Positions 22,791 to 35,484 of a stretch of 64,000 bases of DNA are shown here, piece by piece. Under the pieces are notes generated by a model. It saw only the letters and a list, made by a program, of their open reading frames with translations, did no database searches and was not told where the DNA came from. Source of the stretch: Sphagnum compactum (Eukaryota > Bryophyta > Sphagnopsida > Sphagnales). The stretch spans positions 11,398,213 through 11,462,212 of the forward strand of contig OZ234493.1 of the NCBI GenBank assembly GCA_965153455.1, written 5' to 3'. The stretch's first letter is position 1; each line of letters begins with the position of its first letter. The position numbers and the translations under genes are program-made.

Positions 22791-25700
22791 CTACAATGTC
22801 ACCAATTCTCTTCTTTTGTTTCTTGCTTGGATTGTCTTGTCCGGAAGCAAGTTTCTCACGCGATCATCTCTGGAGACCAATTCTTTGGGTTTTTGTGTGT
22901 AGGATGGGATTTGTCACACAAGATGATGTGATGTTCCCCATGCTCACCGTGCGGGAATCGTTGCTCTTCGCGGCTCTTTTGCGACTACCCAATTCCATGA
23001 CCCGGATCCAGAAGATCCAGCGTGCAGACACTGTGCTCAAGGAGCTTGGCTTGGAAAGGTGATTGACGCAAACCCATCATTTCTCTTGATGGAGACAGCA
23101 TTGGGTTGTAGACAGATTCTCAAGCTGCTGCTGCTGCTGCTGCTGAGCTAAAGAAGAAGAAGAACAAGAAGAAGAAGAGGGTGGTTTTTTTTTTGCTGTT
23201 GCCTACAAGAATTGTTCACGTGAATTCATGTATGTTTTCTGGCGTCTTTTGGCTCTCTCCTCAGGTGTAAGAACACGATTATTGGAGGGACGTTTGTGAG
23301 GGGTGTTTCTGGAGGAGAGAGAAAGCGCACAAGCATTGGGTATGAGATTCTTGTGGATCCTTCTCTTCTGTATCTGGATGAACCCACTTCTGGCCTTGAT
23401 TCTACCACTGCTCTGCGCATCCTGAAAGTGCTGCAAAAAAATGCTCAGGTACCACTACATAACCCTCTGATTTTCTTTTTGCAGCCCGCTTGAGAGCTTA
23501 CAGCTGCTGCCAGAAAGTCTAGCAAATCTGATCACTGTGTCAAAGCTCTAGAACATCATCTGCTGCACTGGCAGGAAGTATAGCAAATCTGATCACTGTG
23601 TCAAAGCTCTAGAACATCATCTGCTGCACTGGCAGGAAGTCTAGCAAATCTAGACATTGTGTCAAAGCTCTAGAACATCTGTTGCTGCCAGGAAGAGCAA
23701 TTCTGTTGGAACTCTAGAAGATCTGCTGCCAGAAGAGAGGAAATCCCATCATTCTGTTTGCAGAGCTCAAGAACATATGATTCTGCTGCCAGAAGAGAGG
23801 AAATTTTGATCCATGATTCTGTTTTCAGAGTTTGAGAAACCAGCTTTGATGGTGGAAGAAGTTCAGTATAACATTGTTAGAAAAATGGATTCAATCAAGC
23901 CATGTTATTACAGACTTGTTCATGAGAACTGCGTCTGTTGTGTTTCCTTCTGTCTGATTGTATTTTAAGTTATGATATGTTCTCTGACATATGTATGCAC
24001 AAACAGGTAGGCAGAGGAATAGTGGCAACAATTCATCAGCCATCAAGCAGGATGTTTCACATGTTTGACAAGCTGATTTTGCTCTCAGAGGGTTATGCAA
24101 TTTTTGCTGGCTATGCCAAAGATGCCATGGACTATTTCTCATCCCTCAGTCTTACACCACAGATTGCCATGAATCCAGCTGATTTCCTTCTTGATTTGGC
24201 GACTGGAACCACAAGTGACATCACCATTCCACCTGACCTTGAGAATCTTATCACCCAAATGGATCTAATTCCTCCTCCATGTGCAGCAGCAGCAGCAATA
24301 GGAGAAGATTATCATGCACCACCTTCTTGTTCTTCTACTACTACTAGTCCAGCAATCACATGCAACCAAATTGGTTTGACAATGAGGGATGAGAGCCATA
24401 GTACTAGTCCCGAAGACTTTCAAAGAGACCTGGTTCACAAGGTATGAGAAACTTGTGAAGGAAAATCCTTGTTTGTTGAGATCATTTCACACAGCAAAAA
24501 TTTAATGCATGTTGTGTTTTATGGGTGTCCTGTACATTCTGGCAAACAAGGATCCCAGTGATATCATAGGAATTTAGATACTCAAGGCACAGAGAATTTG
24601 CATAAAAGGAAACTGGGGTTTAGGGTTTAGGGTTTAGGGTTTTACATAATACTTGGAAAATTTTAGGTCTGGTTTTGATCTGATTTGTAACCTTTCAACT
24701 GCATAGATTTAGAGCTATGGTGCAAAACTACTGGTGGGATCTAAGATCTAATGGGAAGCATGAAATTTATGCCTGGGGTTGAATCTCTCTCACTCAGTAC
24801 ATGAGGAGAAAATACATTACAAGATTGGCACCAGAGGAGAGAAGGGCAATGTGTGAGATGGGCAATGTATCCAAGGAGCTTGAAGATGCAATCAAAGCAA
24901 AGCAGGACTGGGCATCCTCATGGTGGACACAATTCCTCATACTGTTCAAACGGACATTCAATGAGCGTCGAGTCGACTACTTCAGTAGCTTGAAAATATT
25001 GCAGGTCAGAAGTAAAAAGATCATCACAAAAATTCTTCCCACCAACATGAATCTCATTTGCAGTGAGATTTCCATTTGTGTGTCAAGTCAAAACTTGCCT
25101 GAAGTATCTCATCTGATGGGTGCCTGAAATAAGTGGAATTTTTCTATTCATATGAAATTTCATTTTGCTGCTGCTGCTGCTGCTGCTACAGGCAATTGGG
25201 GTAGCTGTGCTCTTGGGTCTTTTATGGTGGCGTTCAAAGACACAAACAAATGCAGACATACAAGACCAGGCAAGTGGGAAAAAAAAAGAAAAAAGAAGCT
25301 CCTGATCAATCTCAACAATCAGGTTTCTAGAGAATCTATTAACATCAAATCTTCTCATATTTGCATGTATTGAGACTTAAATCTACTACAGAGTGAATTT
25401 TGATTGCAGTGCAGTATGTAAAATGTTACAGCATCCAACCCAATTGCACATTGTGAGAATGAGATCTGTGAAATTCTCCCCATGTCTATTTTGCTACTTT
25501 CTCTTATCAAAAGATATATTATCTTGTCCCCAAAATCAGATGAAGAATTTGTCTACTAAACCCATGCCTTTTGCACCATGTCTTATTACTACTACAACAA
25601 CCCATCTACATTAAAAAATTGTCTGGTTTTTTGCAGCTGGGTCTTATTTTCTACATCTGTATTTTCTGGGCAACTTTTTCAATGTGGACAACTCTGATGA

Positions 25701-26859
25701 CATTTCCAATGGAGCGTCAATATCTGGCAAAGGAGAGAGCAGCTGATATGTATCGACTGAGTGCCTACTACATGAGTAGTACGGTGTGCGATTGCTTGGC
25801 TGAGCTAGTTTTCCCCACCATTTTTCTTGTCATTCTCTATTTCATGGCCAGTTTGCGTGCGAGTGTTGGTGCTTTCTTTCTTACTCTTCTTGCCACTTTT
25901 CTGATTGGCATCACTGGCCAGGCAATAAATTCTTCTCCCAACCCCTCCCCCCTCCCAACCCTTTCAGAATTCCATTACATGCATTGTGCTTATGATTCGA
26001 CAAAACAGACTTTGTGAGATTATTTTCTCCTACCTTGATTCCTGATCACCAGCCAGCCCCAAAGAGTTCATTGTTGTTTAGCAAGGATGTTAAACATTAT
26101 TGATTTCAATACTAGAAATTTTTTATTCAATCAGTAATTGTCTTATGCATAAGGTAAGAGAAATGCTGTGAGGGGAAGCAACTGAAAATGGACTAGGAAA
26201 TTTTGTAGAAGTCCTTTGCAAATTTGTATATATCTCAACACCCGAAGAACTCTAATTTTCAATCTCTCTCTCTTTCTCTCTCTTGCATCAGCTTTTAGAT
26301 TGGCTCAAAACCAATCATGAATGTCATTGTCAGTGATCAATTTGACAGGGATTTGGAGAGATGTTTGGAGCAGCTACACTAAGTTTAAAGACGGCAGGGA
26401 TCATTGCATCAATGTTTCTCCTTGTCTTCCTCCTAGCTGGTGGCTACTATGTTCAGGTAATAAAATCATTGCGGTGGTGTTGGAGGAAAGACTGTAAAAT
26501 CCATCTCATAATAAATTTCTTTTCTGAATTTGTTTTTTCATCCATTCCAATTTTTTCAATGTGGGAGAACTCTTGGGGATGTGGATACCTGGCATTTGTG
26601 GGAACAGAAAATGCCAGCCTTCATGAAGTGGGTGAAGTACCTGTCTTTCGTATACTACGGCTTTCGACTCCTTCAGAAAATACAATATTCTCCCGACCAG
26701 ATTTTCAATTGTGACACTACTAGTGGGTGCGAGAGCATTGCAAATGCTAGAGCCTTGCAAGGCTTGCCGCTGGATTCGGGGGTCCAAGAAGCTTGGGTGT
26801 TGGTGCTTATGGCAGTTGGGTATCGCCTCATATCCTATCTTTGTCTTCGTCGCATTTGA
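21075..26859 (+). CDS. ABCG half-size transporter (WBC type, ABCG21/22-like)
   Basis: Eleven exons: 21075-21570, 21949-22157, 22404-22726, 22903-23058, 23265-23448, 24007-24441, 24798-25004, 25192-25269, 25637-25921, 26349-26456 and 26608-26859; 910 residues. Residues 1-235 are a Ser/Gln/His-rich N-terminal tail. The nucleotide-binding domain follows, with Walker [10 protein letters not shown] near 304, signature VSGGERKR near 408, Walker [13 protein letters not shown] near 430 and H-loop TIHQPSS near 464. A six-helix ABC-2 membrane domain covers about 670-910 ([28 protein letters not shown]). ABCG half-transporters pair up in the plasma membrane and export lipids, hormones or related compounds; close relatives in Arabidopsis affect stomata, but the substrate here is unknown. 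Introns 2, 8 and 9 use GC donors. Intron 1 (378 bases) is stop-free and in frame. The start could instead be the Met at 21186. Confidence 0.93.
22183..22216. repeat. (TAGA)n microsatellite in ABCG intron 2
   Basis: About eight perfect TAGA units immediately after the GC donor region. Confidence 0.9.
22749..22788. repeat. (GA)n microsatellite in ABCG intron 3
   Basis: About 20 perfect GA units 20 bases past the intron 3 donor. Confidence 0.9.
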
Positions 26860-28714
26860 TGGAAACCAACCGTCAACAAGGAAGAAAGAAGTACCAACAA
26901 AATCAATTCAATTGTTTAATTGCTTACAAAGACCCTTGTAGAAAAACATTAAATGACGACAATCATGGCTAAAAGACTTGTGATTTTGGTGATTACAAAG
27001 AGTTTGTTATTATTCTTCAAAGTTTGATATCATATATAGAGTTTAAAGCATCTCCATTGGCAGCAGTATAATGACTTTGTACACAATACACAAAAACTTT
27101 TGGTTTCAAGTTTGGTTCAAGTACAAACTTTTCAATAGTGTGAAACTGAGTTTTGGAGTTGTAAATTATGCACAGCACATGATACAATGATATTTTTGAT
27201 TTCCAAAAGGTTTAGTAAAACAAGATGATTGCTTTTGGATTCATCAACCATGGTGATTGACCCAAGTGATGACATTAAAATATTTTTAGGGTTTGAAATC
27301 GTCCAATTCTTCATGTTTACTAGTGTGGCTTGGCCCAAGTGTTACCACATTTTCAACTGATTTTTCCTTTCAAAACCTAAAACCCTAAACCCTAAAACCT
27401 AAACCCTAAACCCTAAAATATTCAGCGGTAGAAAAATCACTTAAAAATCAATATCTCCCACATTCTGAATCCAAATCTTACCAAATAAATTCCATTAAAT
27501 CCTGCTCATCAAGATCTTTCCAACAACACCAAAGGCACATTCCAATTCCTCTGAAATTTTTTAGCTACAATTTAATTTAATTTAATTTTTAGTGAAGAAA
27601 TCATTCAATATTCAAGAACTTCTACACCGCAAGTCCAAATGCCATGAAACCAAGCTGATGCATGCACCCCCTACTCCTCCTCGAGAGCTTTCCAAAGAGA
27701 CCAAGAACGCGATCTGAAGCATCCTGGTTTGGTGTATCTCATAAGTACAAACAAAACAAAACAAAACAATACAAACTACCTTCCTTCATAGATAGATGGG
27801 TAAGAAGTTTGGACCTCAAGAGTGAGAAACAAGGCATCACAAACACGTTGGCCCTGCCAATACATAAGATGTTGTACATCTACCTACTCTTTGTGTCCAC
27901 ACTCTGCACACCAAAAAAAATCCATTCCAATCTAAACACTTTCACCAAAGAAATTGGTTCACCTAATGTGACATTGGTTCTAATAAGGTAAAACTTCCAA
28001 AATTTCAAGGATTTTTCATTAAAAAAATGGCCCAAATTAACCAGATTTTCAAGGAAAATTAAATCGAAATCACCAGATTTTTAGGACAAGTTCCAGTAGG
28101 TAGCCAAGAATATAACATAGAAGGATTCTAGTTTATTTATTTATTTTACTTTTAGCCAAGTCTGGCTAAACCATCTTATGGATGATTGTCACTTCAACTA
28201 CATCACAAAATCGAAAAATAAAAAATAAAAAAATACCCTAGTTTTTGTAGTTTGTACCGTGAGAAAAATCCCAAAATCCCAAAATCCATTTAAATCTTTT
28301 TCTAAATATTACAAATATCCCATGCTTAGATTAAGCAAGGGTCTCTAAGTTCAAAATCTAATATTTTTTGGGCTCAAAATGCTCACTAAGAGGCTTCACT
28401 CGAAAAGGTGAAGGTACTAATGTGATGCCGGTTCACCCTAGCCCCTACCCCAACGCTATTTCAACGACAAGTTGTAACTTGTTGAGATTGGATGAAGTTA
28501 GTGAGGAGGGTGGTGTTATTGGTAGGTGGTAAATGGCCAAAATAAACTAGCATGTCTGGATTAGAAGTAGTTTCTCATTAGATTCATTAACCATAGGTAA
28601 CAATAGTGCTTAAACAAGCATGCACTTGCATCTACCTACTTAGTACCTACTCACCAAGTAGGTACATATTTACCTACTTACATAGTAACCACTTACATTC
28701 CTTACCTACTTACC

Positions 28715-28945
28715 ATTGATGCATAGTAAGGCATCAAACCTGTAATTGGGAATGAAAATTTTACAAAACAAAATAACTGGGACAGAAACTAGTTTTTCCA
28801 CCAATTTTGGTGGTAAACTGAGTTTCATCCTGTCTTTCCTTTTTCCTAAGGGCCTTCTCCGCTGGTAGGCTACATATATTTTCACTCCTACTACCTTCAC
28901 AACTACTATAACCATTCTCGAACCTTGTGCATTAAATGCTGAGTT
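28715..28945 (-). repeat. dispersed repeat, inverted partner of 45995-46220
   Basis: About 230 bases match the reverse complement of 45995-46220, including the blocks reading ACCACCAAAATTGGTGG-type and TTTTGTAAAATTTTCATTCCC on the opposite strand. Probably an old transposon fragment. Confidence 0.75.
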
Positions 28946-30413
28946 TCATGCTGAGATATAATAAAATTTCCTTACTTTGTGGATACCACTGAAAGAGAGG
29001 ATAGGGTGTGAAAGCATGCCCAAAGACAGGGTGACTTTAACTCTGTTGTGTGAACAATGTTTTCGCTATATAAATTGTTTGTGTTTGTGTGTGTGTTATG
29101 ATTGCTACATACAAACATCGGAATGGTCTCGAGTAGGACCTTGGACTTTGTTTTCTCTTTTTATAAAAGATTTATGTGATGCTTTTTATTTTTTCAGGTT
29201 TAGAATTCCTTTTGATTCTGCATGCACACTTTTGCATTTTTTCATTTTTGGGGAAAGGAAGAACCACCCCTTTTAGCATGCCTATTCTATTCCACTCACC
29301 ACAAGTGGGACCCTTGGGGATACTTCTTCCTTCCCCTTGTTTCGGGGTTTGGGTATCTTTGATTCAAGGAGAACCTGATTCAAGGACCATCATCATCCTC
29401 TCCGAGCTCTATCAGATTCTTTGCAAAAAGCTGCACTTTTGCATAGCATGAAAGACACATCCAAACCCTAAGAGTGTCAACTATGTAACCGGCTAGAGGT
29501 CGCCAGTCGTAAAAAATAATCAAAACATGAGAATGTCGTGAAGGCTATTTTCAGTAATGGGTGGTGGCATCAAGCCCATTTACGGGACATAACCAGCATC
29601 CTTTACATCCATAATCTTTTCAACAGATGGATGCAGATCACTTTTCATCCATATCACTGAATGAGATACATGCGACTTAATATTATGCAATAATATAATT
29701 GAGGTGTGGATCATGAAGAGACACATGAGAGAGTCTTCCTACAACATTGTCTACAATATATATACTAGTGTGGCCTGTGCCGTTGGCCCAAGTGTGAACC
29801 CATTACAAAATAGGGAAACTCAAGATGTCAACATTGTTTTGCAATGTATGTATTGATTTTTTGAACAGCCAAATATGAAAGGAAATCATGCTTGAATTGA
29901 ATGGTAAGCCTTCAAGTGTTACCATGTTCTCAACTGACTTTTCCTTCCAAAACCTGGTCTTTTGGAATTTATTTGAATTTTCAGCAGCAAAAATCACTTA
30001 AAAATCAATATCTCTCACAGCCTGAATCCAAATCTTACCAATAAATTCCATTAAATCCTGCTCATCAAGATCTTTTCAATAACACCAAAGGCACATTTCA
30101 ATTCCTCTGAAATTTTCAGCTACAATGTAATTTAATTTTCAATGAAGAAATCATTCAATATTCAAGAACTTTTGCACTGCAAGCCCAAACATCATGGAAC
30201 CAAGCCCATGCACCCCCTTCATCGAGAGCTTTCCAAACACACCAAGAACACGAACTGAAGCATCCTGGTTTGGTGGATATCATAACTACAAAACAAAACA
30301 TACTACCTTCCTTCATAAATAGATATTAGTGTGACATTTGTTGTTGGCTCAAGTGTGAACATGATTATGTAACTACTTCAAGTGTGAATATTCTTATTGA
30401 TAGAGCCCAATTG

Positions 30414-30452
<39 letters not shown>

Positions 30453-30577
30453 CTGAATTTTCAATAAAAAAAGTTCAATATTCAATAACTCTTGCATCAT
30501 AAGTCTAAACATTAGCAAATTGCCCCCAATGCACCTCTACTTGAAGGCTTTTCAATAATATGAACAACAAATTGTTT

Positions 30578-30598
30578 GGGGGGGGGGGGGGGGGGGGG
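30578..30598 (+). repeat. 21-base poly-G run
   Basis: Twenty-one consecutive G residues inside an AT-rich repeat unit. It may form a G-quadruplex, or its length may be a sequencing or assembly artefact. Confidence 0.9.
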
Positions 30599-30913
30599 CA
30601 CCATGGTTTGGGAGATCTCAATGTGATAAACAAACAAAATAAGCAAATTACTTCCCTGAATAAACAAAATTGTTCAATATTCAATAACTATTATATCATA
30701 AATCTAAACATTAACAAACTACTCGGTGCAACCTTTGAGGGCATTCCAACAATAAGAAGAACATCGAGGTTAAGGCCCAAGTGGACCATGGTATGAGAGA
30801 CTGAAGTATGACAAACAAAACAAACAAACAACCTTTCATAATAAATAGATATAACAAAATATTTTACTTGAAAGAGTTGCAATGAAACAAAAATCAAATG
30901 TGATACTGTAACT

Positions 30914-31438
30914 TGATGTAATTAGACTATTATCCATGTAATTATTTAACGGTTAAATTTGGTGGTTTACTTATTAGTTGGATTTCATAATTTAATTATG
31001 ATTTGGTCATAGTTTTAATTAATGTGCTTGACTCACACATGATAATTTATGTGAAAAGTCTTTGTCATATTATTATGCATGTGAAATCACATGAGGAGCC
31101 AAGTGATGTGTAGACTTTACAAAAAAATTGTTTAGTTCCTTTTGATTAGTATATGTGTGAGTGTTTATGACCTTTGGAAACACCTTCACTTGATAAAAAT
31201 AAGTTGTTGTAAGAATGTAAAGTTTTATAAAATAAAATTGTGAAGGGAATTGAGATTTTAGTTTTGAAAGGTTTCGGTATAGTTTATGAAAAGTCCATGG
31301 TAGGAGCAAGGTGTGGCATAATAGTTTTACATAGACAATAAAAAGGTGAGAAAATATTTATGCAAACAAAAACATAAATTTCCATAGCTATGTAATAAAC
31401 ATATGTAGTTTCAGTTTTAAACCTATTTATGATTTACA
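30914..31438 (+). repeat. 5' LTR of decayed gypsy element
   Basis: 525 bases, aligned end to end with 34803-35484; landmarks include TAATTATTTAACGGTTAAATT and GTAATAAACATA. Many substitutions separate the two LTRs, which indicates age. Confidence 0.82.
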
Positions 31439-32014
31439 TCTTTTGGTTCCATAACCCAGTCTATGTTCTTTGTGTTGTGGAACTTAATTTTGTTATTAAA
31501 AGTTTGGTAGGAAAAAATAAACTATTTGTTTTGTTTTAGAACGTGAGATGCAAGGTGATTTGTTTATCCCCGAATTATGGACAAAAATAACATGGGTGAA
31601 AGAGATTTAGTTTGTGGCAATGGAAATTACAAGAGGCAAACCGAGTCAAACTTGGTGCACAATTGAACACATAAAGTAGCATCATGAAGACCATAAACAC
31701 GAGTCATTATCTTTGACCCCAAGTTTGCTTTTGGATTTTACATGTAACCTTAGGCACGAATTAGAGTTGGATTTGAGGGAATCTAAAAAGTTTCGTAAAA
31801 AAATCTACGGAGGATGAATGAGTATGATGATGAATAAAAAATAGACCAAAGTTTTAGTTTAGAATGGATTTACACAAATAATTCCAATGAAAAAGAAATG
31901 GGGTTATATGTTTTAGAAATAATCCCTAAGGTTAGAGTTTTGTTTCAAACAGATTAAAAAATTCGAGAGGATAATGACCAATCAACTGCACATGCGTTAA
32001 CAGAAGGAGAATTC
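31439..32014 (+). other. leader of decayed gypsy element
   Basis: The sequence just inside the LTR reads TTGGTTCCATAACCC, possibly a worn primer site. No gag-like protein can be read. The stretch is AT-rich with stops in all frames. Confidence 0.5.
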
Positions 32015-34769
32015 GTGGATCAGGTGAGCAAGATTCAACTGGGACTAGACCTTTGCCTTGAGGAAAGAAGGCAATGTGAAGATTTATTGCATAAGTATAT
32101 CCATCTATTTACTTTCAGCTACATGGACCTTAAGGAAATCATCATGGCACAACACAAAATTGAATTGTTATTGAATATTAAACTGATCAGTACCAAGCAA
32201 GGGAAGTGGAATCCAAGATACATTACAATGGTGAAGGAGAAATTTGACAAGTTTTTGAAGGTAGGGTTATTAAACATGTGGAGACAACTAAATGGGTTTT
32301 TTTATGGTATTGGCATTAAAGAAAAATGGTAAGCTAAGGGTATGTGTCAACTACAAAGCTTTAATCAAAGTAACTAAAAAAGATCGATGCCTTTTGCCAT
32401 TTTGTGAAATTTTTTTGGAAGAAGTAACAAGGCACGAAATGTACACATTCAGAGATGGGTATAGGGGCTACCACTAAGTGAAAATTATTCCGGAGGATCA
32501 ATTGAAGACCACATTCACCACACCATGGGGAACATTTTGTTACACAATAATGCCTTTTAGTTTATGCAATGTTCTAAGGACATTTCAACCTTTGATGAAC
32601 AATGCTTTGAACCATTCTTGAGCCTTTTTCTACAAGTTTTCATTGACAACTTTGGAGTTTATAGTGATAAAACTTCTCACCTTACCAAACTTGAGTTAGT
32701 CTTTCAACGTTTGGATGGTTCAGGAGTGATTTTGAGCCCTAAGAAAACCATAATTGGTTTTTCAAAAAGGAAGATGGTTGGACACATTGTGCCAAAAGAC
32801 GGGTAGCCACAGATCTCAAAAAGTTAAATAGGATTTCAAAGTTTCCTTCCCCACCACAAAATAAACCTTTCAAAGTTTTTTGGGGATGGTGGGTTATTAT
32901 CAAAGGTTCATACTCATGTTTGCGGCAAAAACACGTCCTCTAACACAATTCATGTGGGAAGATGCACTTACACCAATGGAGGATGAGGCATCAAAACATG
33001 CATTTGAATAACTCAAATCAATTTTTCAAGTTGCACCAATCCTTTACATTCTAGATTGGAACAAACCATTTTTAATATATTGTGATGCATCTGGAAAAAC
33101 ATTAGGAAGCACACTGTCTTAATTAGACAAAAATGGGCATGACCATCCCATTCATCTTGTTAGCAGACAATTCACTTTAATAGAGAAAAATTATACTATG
33201 ACTAAACATGAAGGTCTTGTAGTTATTTTCTTTCTTAAAAAATCTCACCATTACTTGTTGGGGTACAAGGCCAAAATTGTGACACATCACAAGGCCTTAA
33301 CCTATTTGGTCAACAAATCCAATCCAAGTGGTCGACTTGCTCGATGGCTACTATTAATGGAGGAATTTGACATTGACATTGCCCATCATTTAGAAAGGCA
33401 GCATGCTAATGTTGATGGCCTTACAAGGGCATACGAAAGAGTGGGTGATGTTTAAGAGGATGATGACTTTTCAAATGTAACAATTATGATCATCAATGTA
33501 GAAGAAACGCCTAAGGAATATCAAGAAATCATTCAATACTTGGATGGCATGAGGTTTTAAGTTGGAGCCACAAAAGCGGTGCGAACACGAATTGTGCACA
33601 AAAGTCGTAATTACTCAGTAATTAGGGACTAGCTTTACTTCCAAGGAAAAGATGGTGTTTTGTGATGATCCATTGGAAAGGGTGAAACTTCACGTCTTTT
33701 GTATAAATTTCATGATGGGTTCTGTGGAGGCCACTTTGCAGGACAAATCACAACAGAAAAAATTTCACACACAAGTTAATTCTGGCCCACCCTATTCAAG
33801 GATGCCCATGATTATTACAAAAGTTGTGATTTATGTCAAGCTTATGCACAAAGGTCTACTATGAGTAGCCTTCTACACCCCATACCACCTCTGGGACCTT
33901 TTGAAAAATGGGGAATTGATTTAATGGGCCCATTGCTAGTGACTAGGAAAGGGCATCGCTTCATTGTGGTTGCCACAGATTGCTTCACAAAGTTTGTAGA
34001 AGTACGTGCTTTAAAGTTTTCAATGAAACAAGAAATAAGATGAATTCTGTATGAACCGATCTTACTCGATTTAAGTCACCACTCAAAATTGTTTCTAATA
34101 ATGGTCCCCAATTTTTGAGTGAAGTTGTGAAAAACTTATTAGCACACCTTATAGTGAAACATAGGTTTACCACTATGTATAAGCCTAGCACCGATGGTTT
34201 AGTAGAAAGGACCAGTAGGACATTGTGTTCCATGTTGGCAAAGAGGCTGAGGTTCATGTGAACATTTCTTATTAGGATCTCAAAATCCACCATGTTGTGT
34301 GGGTTTACAACACCACATACAAAATTGCCTTATGGTATTCACCTTTCCGTTTAACTTATGAGATGGAGACATTTTTACCCATTGAGCTGGAAATAATGAC
34401 TTTACACATTGCCATAATGATGAGATTTCCTTTGGATGAATTCTAGCCCCATCGATTGTTGTTACTTAATGAATTGGACGAACTACAGTTAAAAGCCTGC
34501 TAATCCATTAAATCGCGCAAATTCAATTAAAAAAAACTTTTCACAAGAAGGTGAAAAAAAAGGAACTCAAAGAAGGTGACCTTGTCATGATGTTTTACAC
34601 TCGGCATCATTGCAGGGCTTATAAGAAATTGTTGTCTAAGTGGTTTGAACCCTTTGTCATCAGGAAGGTGTTTGAAGATAATGGATCTTATAAGTTTCAA
34701 AATGTTTATGGTTCACCATATTTAGATCGCATTAATCATGACAAGTTGAAAAAGGTTTTGGATATGTGA
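32015..34769 (+). pseudogene. gypsy pol remnant: RT, RNase H, integrase
   Basis: Fragments in pol order across several frames. Reverse transcriptase runs about 32160-32805, with KLRVCVNYKAL and MPFSLCN; the catalytic site reads FIDN instead of YxDD, so an essential Asp is lost. RNase H follows at about 33060-33455 (YCDASG, then KALTYLV). The integrase zinc region has a CX2C pair near 33830. The integrase core at 33890-34290 contains GIDLMGPL and TDCFTKF. The C-terminal domain at 34551-34769 has KEGDLVM. Multiple stops and frameshifts separate the pieces. It cannot make a working enzyme. Confidence 0.9.
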
Positions 34770-34802
34770 TTTCGAAGATGGAATCCATAATGAATTTAAG
34801 AG

Positions 34803-35484
34803 TGATGTAACTAAACTATTATCTATGTAATTATTTAACGGTTAAATTTGCTGATTTATTTATTAGTTGGATTTCATAGTTTAATTATGATTTGATAATA
34901 GTTTCAATTAATGTGTTTGACTTTCACATGATAATTCATGTGAAAAATCTTTGACACATTAATATGCATTGACTTTCACGTGATAATTTATGTGAAAATC
35001 TTTGACACATTAGTGTGCATTGATTTTCACATGATAATTCATGTGAAAAATCTTTGACACATTAGTGTGAATTGATTTTCACATGATAATTTTTGTGAAA
35101 AGTCTTTGTCACTTTATTATGCATGTGAAATCACATGGGGAGCCATGTGATGTGTAGACTTTAGGAATTTTTTTGTTTAGGTTCCTTTTCGTTATTATAT
35201 AAATGAGTGTTTATGACCTTTGGAGACACTTTCATTTGATAGAAATAAGTTGTTATATGAGTGTAAAGTTTCATGGAATAGAATTGTGAAAAGAATTGAA
35301 ATTTTTATTTTGAAAGGTTTCGATATAGTTTATGCAAGTCCATAGTAGGAGGATGGAGTGGCATATTAGTTATACATATATAATAGAAAGACGAGAAAAT
35401 ATTTATGCAAATAAAAACATAGATTTTTCATAGCTATGTAATAAACATACATAATTTCGATCCTAAACCCGCTTGTAATTTACA
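34803..35484 (+). repeat. 3' LTR of decayed gypsy element, internally expanded
   Basis: 682 bases against 525 in the 5' LTR. The extra length is a tandem expansion at about 34915-35100 of a unit of 50-60 bases (TTTCACATGATAATT ... CTTTGACACATTA), present four times here and once in the 5' LTR. Confidence 0.85.

Larger units (their letters stand above)
27317..30850. repeat. family of related LTR-like repeats
   Basis: A segment at 27317-27800 is repeated in the same order at 29907-30325. Shared landmarks are CTGCTCATCAAGATCTTT, CACCAAAGGCACAT, GAAGCATCCTGGTTTGGTG and CTACCTTCCTTCAT. Two shorter, more diverged copies (about 30478-30660 and 30668-30850, period about 190) follow. The content resembles plant LTR or leader sequence, but no TG...CA borders or coding parts remain. 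Confidence 0.7.
26860..30913. other. AT-rich spacer with repeat remnants
   Basis: No gene is seen. It contains the ABCG 3' region, an imperfect telomere-type run (AAACCCT variants, 27370-27418), LTR-like repeat copies, an (AT)n run (30416-30451) and a 21-base G run. Short open frames here show no family features. Confidence 0.6.
30914..35484 (+). mobile_element. decayed Ty3/gypsy retrotransposon with both LTRs
   Basis: Two LTRs in the same orientation (30914-31438 and 34803-35484) share TGATGTAA starts and TTTACA ends and bracket a broken pol read on the plus strand. The element is about 4.6 kb. Pol begins about 580 bases after the 5' LTR, and no gag or protease can be recognised. No clear target duplication was found (TAACT left, ATACC right). 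It is unrelated at sequence level to the intact element at the left edge and much older. Confidence 0.88.
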
